From assembly GCA_029261875.1 (NCBI GenBank), contig JAJDAL010000006.1:56765-120764 (forward strand): 64,000 nucleotides of DNA, in the 5' to 3' direction. Position numbers and translations under genes: made by a program. The notes under the pieces were generated by a model. It was not told the DNA's origin and ran no database searches. It saw only the letters and a program-made list of their open reading frames with translations. Numbering within the stretch: the stretch's first letter is position 1; each line of letters begins with the position of its first letter. Positions 16,501 to 21,686 of the stretch are shown here, in pieces. The DNA is from Deltaproteobacteria bacterium (GTDB taxonomy: Bacteria; Myxococcota_A; UBA9160; JAJDAL01).

Positions 16501-17404
16501 CGGCGTTGCTCTCGACCACCCAACGGCCCGGTACCAGATGATGCCCTGACCAGGTGCGCGCTTGCGCGTCGACGACGGGTCGGTCGACCACGAGCTGAAT
16601 CGGCGCCGTGGTGCCGATGACCGCACCGACTTCACCGGGTTCGACCACCGCTGCACCTAACAGCCCGCACTGGGTATCGCCGCCGCCCACGCTGACGTGG
16701 ATTCCCGGAGAGAGTCCCAACCAGGCTGCGGCGTCCTTCGACAAAGCCCCCAATCGCGTTCCCGCATCGACGACCGCGGGAAACAGGGAACGCGGCAGCG
16801 CAAGCGCTTCGATCAGCGAATCCGACCACGCGCGCTGCTCGAGTTCGAAGAGCAATGTGCCGCACGCGGTGGTGGGCTCCGCCACCCGTTCACCGCACAG
16901 GCGGTAAGCCAACCACTCGCTCAACCCCAACAGGGTTTCGACGCGCGCGAAACGTTCGGCGTCTTCCGCGGCGAGCATTTGCATCAAGGGCGCGGCGCAG
17001 ACGGGACTGGGCCAGATCCCGGTCTTGCGATGAATCTCCTCGCCGCGTTGGGCGCCCATGATCAAACCCTGGGCGACCGGTCGGGCATCGTGGGTCGGCG
17101 TTGCGATTACGACTTCACCGTCGCGATCGAGCAGCGCCGCACCGTGGCGTTGCGCGGAGGTCGAGATCGCAACCACCTGCTCCGGCGATCCGCCGCTGCG
17201 CGCCAAGGCCTCACGCGAAACTTCGGCCAGGGCCCGCAGCACGTCGTCGACGGCCAGATCGAAGCCCAGGCCGCCGGTGCCCGACACCGTCGGGTGGGAC
17301 CACGCGCGAAAGGCGGAGACGATGGCGCCGGTTTCCGGGTTCGCCACGACGCAGCGCCCGCCGCTACCACCGATGTCGAGACCCATGAGGAGCGGGGAGG
17401 TCAT
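13547..17404 (-). CDS. Four-domain fusion: FGGY carbohydrate kinase / 2-hydroxyacid dehydrogenase / SCP2 / class II aldolase
   Basis: 1285 residues in one uninterrupted frame. Residues 1-500 are an FGGY kinase: D10-I-G-G-S-G-G-R, the Q-R-H-G region near 85, GGGD with catalytic Asp 243, and GG at 412-413. Residues 527-855 are a D-2-hydroxyacid dehydrogenase: active-site R602, GLGAVG 687-692, R771, E798, H819. A basic, Pro/Ala-rich linker (856-920) follows. Residues 925-1035 match the SCP2 lipid-carrier fold. Residues 1075-1275 are a class II aldolase: GGN-V-S near 1099, Glu1150 in S-P-S-S-E, zinc ligands H1169-x-H1171 and H1230. All key residues are present, so each part looks active. It is the last gene of the DUF35/thiolase operon (26-bp gap). 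Separate kinase, dehydrogenase and aldolase genes of this type can neighbour each other; this fusion with SCP2 is new to me. Substrate unknown. Confidence 0.9.
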   Translation of the reverse strand: MTSPLLMGLDIGGSGGRCVVANPETGAIVSAFRAWSHPTVSGTGGLGFDLAVDDVLRALAEVSREALARSGGSPEQVVAISTSAQRHGAALLDRDGEVVIATPTHDARPVAQGLIMGAQRGEEIHRKTGIWPSPVCAAPLMQMLAAEDAERFARVETLLGLSEWLAYRLCGERVAEPTTACGTLLFELEQRAWSDSLIEALALPRSLFPAVVDAGTRLGALSKDAAAWLGLSPGIHVSVGGGDTQCGLLGAAVVEPGEVGAVIGTTAPIQLVVDRPVVDAQARTWSGHHLVPGRWVVESNAGSMGDALQWVGEALYPDLDHPLIHLSAEAGRSPVGAMGALSTVGADIMNARSMQFPLSSLTWNPSALSKSEERRAHLARATLEGMAYAVRANLEQIAEVAGCDAAVLRAAGGMTRSPVFLQILSDVIRKPVRVAATTHASALGAAICAGVGAGLFDDMAAGSRAFASDLEEFQPDRERADAYDACFGDWRRVLAARSEADAIAREVSLKVALAEAGPSSLASAQVRPRILVTADLDEAALEALEALGDVEYASFRNVMRLLTGPGLVEALEGYQVFITEVDVVDAKSLRELPELRVVASCRGDAVNVDIPACTELGIPVLNAPGRNADAVADIALAFMLSLARKLPEAGRFLLEPGGEAGDMGRMGRAFQKLRGRELWQKTVGMIGLGAVGRKVVARVKPFGTRVVVYDPFLSDDAVRLAGAEPAPLESLLAQSDFVSLHAAVTDESRGLLGEGEFAQMKAGAFVINTARAALIDEAALRAALESGHLGGAALDVFEVEPPASDDPLIQLPNVIATPHVGGNTHEVSAHQGQIIAEDLGLLLRGGRPLRARNPEVLSEFSWTGPRRVPDPARWQEILSGPGASVTDLQKNEKPKKKNPDTAAKAVDATPGQPAEEPSVSAVDLEPIQNKMREILTNFLERVVADPGMQRFSDDKDVTLHFTLNDLGLEFYLRLRGETTAAVSAPDVDAEVELKMKADVLDGMFTGRVNAMNAAMEGDLAFSGDTAKAMTLQEINADLSRLYREAREEVGDPGDLSNLGGTADSKAAAATKAVKPGDVREELVQIVNELFAQQLITATGGNVSVRDPDARDEVWITPSQLFKGDLAPEILVRMNMAGKALDEGARSPSSERLMHTAVLAAKSEANAVIHAHAPHATILANSELPFLPISTEAAFFSDIPRVPFIMPGTQELADALAEAIGDGWAVLMQNHGLLVAGRSLRRAADMVEIIERTCEVILGCYAVGKEPPVLPPDTVKTLRKMGDLVA

Positions 17405-17430
17405 GGCGGCAAGTGTAGTCGATCGAAGCC

Positions 17431-18588
17431 CTAGGGCTTCTCGCTACCGACGATCCACATGGCGAAGAATTGAGAGCCGCCCCCGTAGGCGTGCCCGAGT
17501 GCTTTGCGCGCACCCTCCACTTGATGTTCGCCCGCTTGCCCGCGCACCTGCATGGCGGCTTCCGCGAAACGCAACATGCCCGACGCGCCAATGGGATTCG
17601 AGGACAGAACCCCGCCCGAGCAATTGACCGGCAAGTCCCCATCGAGCGCCGTGGCGCCCTCATAGGTCATCTCCCAACCGAGCCCCTCTTCCGCGAACCC
17701 GAGGTTCTCCATCCACATGGGTTCGAACCAGGAAAAGGGCACGTAGATCTCCGCGGCATCGATCTCTTTGCGCGGGTTGGTGATGCCCGCCTTCTTGTAG
17801 AGCTCGGCCGCGCAATCCTTCCCCGCTTGGGGGTTCACCTGGTCGCGTCCCGAAAACATGGTGGGCTCGCTCTTCATGGCCGTCGACCACACCCAGGCCG
17901 GCCGCGTCGGTGCGCTCTCGGCGGCTTTCTCGCTCGACAGCACCATCGCGCAAGCCCCGTCCGAGGACGGACAGGTTTCGAGATAGCGGATGGGATCCCA
18001 CAGCATCGGCGAGTTGGCGACTTGATCGAAATCGACGCCGGGAATCTTCAGGTGCGCGTAGGGGTTCTTGAGCGCATTGAGGCGATCCTTCAGCGCAACG
18101 CGAATCCCCGTGTCTTCCGGTGCCTTCGATCGCGCCATGTAGGCGCGAATCAGCGGCGCGAAATATCCACCGGCCCCGGCGACGATCGCTTGTTGGAACG
18201 GAATCTTGATCGTGAGTGCCCACATGGCGTTGCTCTCGGATTGCTTTTCATAAGCCACCGTCAGCACGCGGTCGTGAATCCCCGCTTGGATCAAGCTCGC
18301 CGCCACAACCGCCGTGGAGCCCCCAACACTCCCCGCCGTATGCACGCGCAAGATGGGTTTCCCCGCCGCACCCAGCGCGTCCCCCATGGCGATCTCGGGC
18401 ATCATCACGCCTTCGAACATGTCGGGCGCTTTGCCGATCACGACCGCATCGATGTCACTCCAGGTCAGTTGAGCGTCTTCCAGGGCACGCGTGGCCGCCT
18501 CCCGCAGCAGACCGGGCGCCGACACATCGGTGCGTTTGGCATCGTGTTGGGTCTGACCGATTCCGACGACGCCGCATAGCTCGGCCAT
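17431..18588 (-). CDS. Thiolase-like protein lacking the nucleophilic Cys (Ltp-type, probable steroid aldolase subunit)
   Basis: 385 residues with a thiolase fold of the SCP-x/Ltp branch. Where a true thiolase has N-x-C-A-T-G-S-T, this protein has A-G-S87-V-G-G-S-T, so the acylating Cys is Ser. The later histidine loops are also changed (N-C-S-G-G-V-L-S-S-N-P-I-G-A-S-G). Cys-less proteins of this branch, such as Ltp2, work with DUF35 partners as retro-aldolases that cut steroid side chains rather than as thiolases. Two DUF35 genes lie upstream in the same operon. The start directly abuts the stop of the preceding thiolase-like gene. Assignment as an aldolase subunit is inference from residue loss plus context. 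Confidence 0.85.
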   Translation of the reverse strand: MAELCGVVGIGQTQHDAKRTDVSAPGLLREAATRALEDAQLTWSDIDAVVIGKAPDMFEGVMMPEIAMGDALGAAGKPILRVHTAGSVGGSTAVVAASLIQAGIHDRVLTVAYEKQSESNAMWALTIKIPFQQAIVAGAGGYFAPLIRAYMARSKAPEDTGIRVALKDRLNALKNPYAHLKIPGVDFDQVANSPMLWDPIRYLETCPSSDGACAMVLSSEKAAESAPTRPAWVWSTAMKSEPTMFSGRDQVNPQAGKDCAAELYKKAGITNPRKEIDAAEIYVPFSWFEPMWMENLGFAEEGLGWEMTYEGATALDGDLPVNCSGGVLSSNPIGASGMLRFAEAAMQVRGQAGEHQVEGARKALGHAYGGGSQFFAMWIVGSEKP

Positions 18589-19644
18589 CTACTTTGCCTC
18601 CAGGACGCACACGAGATTCTGTTGCAGGCACGGACCGGACGTCGCGTGGGCCAAGCCGCGACCAATGGATCCCCACTGGATTCGGTTGGCGACTTCCGCG
18701 ATGCGGGTCAGCCCCGCCACCATGATGGCGTTGGCGGCGAGCGCACCGCCCGAGGGATTGATCGAGGTACTGGCGTCCAGCCCGAGGGCGTCGCGCAAGA
18801 TCAATTCCTGGTGGGTGAAGGGCGCGTACAGTTCCGCGACCTCGATGCCCCCGGAAGCGACACCCGCCTTTGCGCCCGCCAAAGCGGTCGAGGGCGATTC
18901 GGAAAGATCGCGCACGCCCGGTTGGTGGGGCTCGATCCGGTGATCGATGCCCGTGATCCAAGCCGGCCGTTCGCAAGCGTTTCGCGCCGTATCGTCCGCG
19001 GCCAACACGACCGCCACCGCGCCGTCACTGATCGGCGCACAATCGTGTACGCGCAAGGGCGATACCAGATACGGTTCCGCCAAGAGTTTCTCCAGATCGA
19101 AATCGCCCGCGAGCTGCGCGTTGGGATTGTCCTTTGCACTCTTGCGACTGCGCACAGCGACTTTCGCCAGGTCGCGCTCGGTGTACTGGGTCTTCTCCAA
19201 GAACGCGCGCGCTTGGAGCGCGGCGAGGCTGATGGAATCGATACCCAGAGGAGACAGGTAATAGGGATCGAGCTGGAGATTCAATACGTCGGGAACATCG
19301 CCCATGGAGGACTTCCCGAAGGAGTACACCAGGGCCGAATCCGCCTGACCCGTCTGGATCTTGACCCAGGCTTCGTAGAGCGCCCAGGCACCGTCCATCT
19401 CCACGTGGGATTCGGAAATCGGCGGCCAAGCGCCGATTGCATCCAAAGCGCTCACAAAGGCGAAAGGCTGCCCGGCAAGATAATCGCAACTTCCGGAACA
19501 AGTGAAGCCGATGTCTCCCTTGGGAATGCCCGAGCGCTTCACCGCTTCCTGGACCACCGGCATCAACATTTCGACTTCGTTGCGGCGTTGTTCGCGCCGT
19601 ACGTTCGTCATCTGTGCAGTCGAAACAATGGCGACGTCGCGCAT
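18589..19644 (-). CDS. Second Cys-less thiolase-like protein (Ltp-type)
   Basis: 351 residues from the ATG at 19644, which overlaps the upstream DUF35 stop as ATGA; a much longer upstream open frame is only read-through of that gene. The position of the thiolase Cys reads V-E82-M-D-G-A-W-A-L, so the nucleophile is absent here too. The C-terminal glycine-rich loop N-P-S-G-G-A-L-A-A-N is degenerate relative to N-P-S-G-G-L-x-x-x-G-H. Two tandem, non-identical thiolase-like genes next to DUF35 genes recall the ltp3/ltp4 pair beside Rv3521 in the M. tuberculosis cholesterol region. A heteromeric side-chain-cleaving aldolase is the best guess; a structural or acyl-carrier role is possible. Confidence 0.83.
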   Translation of the reverse strand: MRDVAIVSTAQMTNVRREQRRNEVEMLMPVVQEAVKRSGIPKGDIGFTCSGSCDYLAGQPFAFVSALDAIGAWPPISESHVEMDGAWALYEAWVKIQTGQADSALVYSFGKSSMGDVPDVLNLQLDPYYLSPLGIDSISLAALQARAFLEKTQYTERDLAKVAVRSRKSAKDNPNAQLAGDFDLEKLLAEPYLVSPLRVHDCAPISDGAVAVVLAADDTARNACERPAWITGIDHRIEPHQPGVRDLSESPSTALAGAKAGVASGGIEVAELYAPFTHQELILRDALGLDASTSINPSGGALAANAIMVAGLTRIAEVANRIQWGSIGRGLAHATSGPCLQQNLVCVLEAK

Positions 19645-20144
19645 CACAGGTGTTCCTTGTAGGACTCGAAAGGCGCGTCCGGTTCGTCGATGGGTCGAAA
19701 GTATCGGATGGACTCGAAGGTGGGACCCAGGTCCTCCGCGTCGACCCAGACGGCTTCGACCCGCATTCCCATGCGCACTTCGTCGAAGTGACACTCTTGG
19801 ATCAAGGCGAAGAACGGAATGTCGGCACCGTCCAACAAGATGTGTGCGGCCACGAAAGGCGGATCGATGTCCAGGCTGTCGGAGGGAATGCGGACGACGC
19901 AAAAGGTCGTGATGGTTCCCGTGCCGGGCACCTGGACTTCCAGGTCCGTCGCCACCCCGCAGCGCGCACAGGAGCCGCGGGGCGGGACGTAGACTTTCTC
20001 GCACTGGGGACAGCGCTGGCCCAGGATCTTGCCGTCCGCCATGCCTCTCAGGAAACGCGTCGACGCGACCCCGGCCGTGTACTGGTACTCGAGTCGCAGG
20101 GGCGTCGTTATCGATTGGACGAGTTCGCTTTCGGCTTCGCTCAC
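19644..20144 (-). CDS. DUF35 OB-fold protein with zinc ribbon
   Basis: 166 residues from a GTG that overlaps the stop of the upstream DUF35 gene (GTGA). A helical N-terminus is followed by a rubredoxin-like zinc ribbon, C-P-Q-C then C-A-R-C about eleven residues on (G-Q-R-C-P-Q-C-E-K, S-C-A-R-C-G), and then an OB fold (G-T-G-T-I-T-T-F-C-V-V). DUF35 proteins partner thiolase-like enzymes, for example ChsH2 with Ltp2, and are thought to present or channel the acyl-CoA. Position between a second DUF35 gene and two thiolase-like genes, all with 1-4 base overlaps or direct contact, implies a stoichiometric complex. Confidence 0.87.
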   Translation of the reverse strand: MSEAESELVQSITTPLRLEYQYTAGVASTRFLRGMADGKILGQRCPQCEKVYVPPRGSCARCGVATDLEVQVPGTGTITTFCVVRIPSDSLDIDPPFVAAHILLDGADIPFFALIQECHFDEVRMGMRVEAVWVDAEDLGPTFESIRYFRPIDEPDAPFESYKEHL

Positions 20145-20596
20145 GAGGTGCCCTCCGGTTCGAAGCAGGCCACGTCGTTGATGGACCCCACGGTTTGCGC
20201 GCGCCAACGCGGGGTGACCCGCATGCCGGTCTGCATGGCGGATTCGACCCCGGTATCGACGGCGTGGAGCATGGCGGTGTCGGCGCCGTCGAGTTGAATC
20301 AGCGCCCAGGCAAAGGGGTGATTCAGCGGATGTTTGGCGCGGGGATGGCTCACCCAGGCCCAGGTCGTGACCACGCCGCCGGGCCCGACGGGCACCATTT
20401 CGTCGGCCGCCTCGCCGGTCTGCGGGTCGTATTCGGTCGGCGGCACGAGCACGCGGCCCCGGGCGGTCTTCACCCCCTCGAAACGGCGATCTCGCAGGGC
20501 CGCGAAGAAGCGGCCCATGACCGGTCCGGTGCTGCGCCGATACGGGTATTCCACGATATGGGAGGCGGAGAGGAGCCCTCCGTCACCTGAAGCCAT
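20141..20596 (-). CDS. DUF35 OB-fold protein without zinc-ribbon cysteines
   Basis: 151 residues. It aligns by eye with the OB-fold half of the next gene (P-G-G-V-V-T-T-W-A-W-V near residue 75), but its ribbon region (R-G-R-V-L-V-P-P-T-E-Y-D-P-Q-T-G) has lost the four cysteines. The ATG has a strong site, AGGAGG, seven bases upstream. It is the first gene of the leftward operon and sits 43 bp behind the second KstR-type operator. A likely role is as a non-zinc partner in a heteromeric DUF35/thiolase complex, mirroring the alpha/beta split in the acyl-CoA dehydrogenases. Function beyond that is not visible. Confidence 0.82.
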   Translation of the reverse strand: MASGDGGLLSASHIVEYPYRRSTGPVMGRFFAALRDRRFEGVKTARGRVLVPPTEYDPQTGEAADEMVPVGPGGVVTTWAWVSHPRAKHPLNHPFAWALIQLDGADTAMLHAVDTGVESAMQTGMRVTPRWRAQTVGSINDVACFEPEGTS

Positions 20597-20639
20597 CGAA
20601 TTCCTCCTGCCGCGCCCCCCACAGCCGCAGCCTCATTTT

Positions 20640-20653
20640 TGAAACATGTTCTA
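20640..20653. promoter_or_regulatory. KstR-type operator, copy 2
   Basis: TGAAACATGTTCTA fits T-N2-AAC-N2-GTT-N2-A exactly and shares AACATGTT with the copy at 6873 (13 of 14 positions of the minus-strand reading agree in TAGAACATGTTTCA versus TATAACATGTTTCA). It stands 43-57 bp upstream of the DUF35 start, in the promoter region of the thiolase/fusion operon; a CATAAT hexamer (minus strand, 20656-20661) lies beside it. It is in the 123-bp gap shared with the divergent PilZ gene. Confidence 0.65.
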
Positions 20654-20698
20654 ACATTATGAAACCCCGGTCAAGAACGCTGGCATTCCGCCGATGAA

Positions 20699-20718
20699 AT
20701 GTGGTGAGAACGCCACAT
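20699..20718 (+). other. Stem-loop just upstream of the PilZ start
   Basis: ATGTGG and CCACAT (6 bp, 8-base loop) end two bases before the ATG at 20720. The only Shine-Dalgarno-like stretch, GGTGAG, starts in the stem, so pairing would partly occlude it. Regulation of translation is conceivable but a chance hairpin is equally possible. Confidence 0.3.
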
Positions 20719-20719
20719 C

Positions 20720-21088
20720 ATGACCACCAAGAAAACCCCTAGAGAATTCACCCGCTGCGAGACCTCGATGCCGGTCGACTTGCTGCTGCGCGACGGAACC
20801 TGGTTCGCCACGGGCAAGTCGCGCAACCTGAGTATGAATGGGGTGTTCATCGAATGCCGCAAACAGCTCGAGCCGGGCACGGTGTGCAGCGTCGAAATCC
20901 GCACCCACAGTTCGCCGCCGGTCTGCATCGTGGCGCGCGGGGAAGTAGCGCGGGTGGACGAGGGCGGATTGGCGGTGCAGTTCAACGAACTCCCGATGGA
21001 GTGCTACGACCAACTGCGCAACGTCGTGCTCTACCACGCCGTAGACCCGAGCCCGGTCCTCGAAGAGCTGGGCGACCGCCGAAAATAG
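20720..21088 (+). CDS. PilZ-domain protein
   Basis: 122 residues, essentially one PilZ domain. The c-di-GMP-binding arginines are in P-R8-E-F-T-R12 and the second motif, N-L-S-M-N-G-V-F-I, matches D/N-x-S-x2-G. Single-domain PilZ proteins bind c-di-GMP and act on partners such as pilus or motility machinery. Two PilT-type ATPases occur 23 kb away but nothing links them directly. It stands alone, divergent from the DUF35 operon and convergent with the MAPEG gene. Confidence 0.85.
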   Translation: MTTKKTPREFTRCETSMPVDLLLRDGTWFATGKSRNLSMNGVFIECRKQLEPGTVCSVEIRTHSSPPVCIVARGEVARVDEGGLAVQFNELPMECYDQLRNVVLYHAVDPSPVLEELGDRRK

Positions 21089-21109
21089 ACGTCCCGCCGA
21101 AACGATTCC

Positions 21110-21502
21110 CTACGCGGTCACCAGCGCGCGCAGGATATCGAGCATTCCCATCAGGGATGCGACAAATGCGAGGGTGCGGACGTACGGAATTCCCGCCACG
21201 TAGACCGATGCGTGTACGACCCGGCCCCAGAAGAAAAGCATCGCACCCCGCTCGGTGGCTTCGTTCGAAACGCCGGCCGCGTGGGCGACCAATACCAGCA
21301 CCGCAAACGGAAGCAGATACTCGAGCAGGTTGCGCTGGGCCCGCACCGCGCGTTCGCCCCAGACCGGGAGCGCCGCGGCGTCATCCCGGTTGCCCAGGGC
21401 GTAGGGGAGGCCGTGTGTCACGACGAGGGGCACCAATGTGAAGAGCGTCAACGCCACGAAAAGCAGCGAGGTGTAGACCAAAAGCTCGAGTTCGATCGTC
21501 AT
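21110..21502 (-). CDS. MAPEG family membrane protein
   Basis: 130 residues from the ATG at 21502, which is preceded by AAGGAGA at good spacing; the longer upstream open frame has no such site. Four hydrophobic spans and the family pattern E-R-A-V-R-A-Q-R-N-L-L-E-Y identify a membrane-associated eicosanoid/glutathione metabolism (MAPEG) protein. Bacterial members are often glutathione transferases or peroxidases of unknown substrate. No operon partner is apparent. The 184 bp between its start and the kinase gene hold its promoter region and an inverted repeat (21556-21563 with 21603-21610) of unclear meaning. Confidence 0.82.
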   Translation of the reverse strand: MTIELELLVYTSLLFVALTLFTLVPLVVTHGLPYALGNRDDAAALPVWGERAVRAQRNLLEYLLPFAVLVLVAHAAGVSNEATERGAMLFFWGRVVHASVYVAGIPYVRTLAFVASLMGMLDILRALVTA

Positions 21503-21686
21503 CGCGATTCTCCTTCGGGTTTCCCAAAGGATGGCAAGCCGGGAGAAAAACGAAAGATCCCCGCCCGGACGACCGGAAGCGAAAAGCACCAGACATCCGG
21601 AACGGGGATCCGGGTGACCCACTGGGTGGAGTAGGTCAATCTGGTAGTGAGAATGGGCGACGGATTGTGACGAAAGAATGCGGGAA

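Noticed and set aside
18589-20004. A longer start for the second thiolase-like gene
   Set aside because: The extra N-terminal codons are read-through of the DUF35 gene in another frame. The ATG at 19644 overlaps the DUF35 stop (ATGA) and gives the family N-terminus.
21556-21610. Inverted repeat GATCCCCG/CGGGGATC upstream of the MAPEG gene
   Set aside because: A 39-base loop and no downstream T-run; could be chance in GC-rich DNA, and no function is visible.
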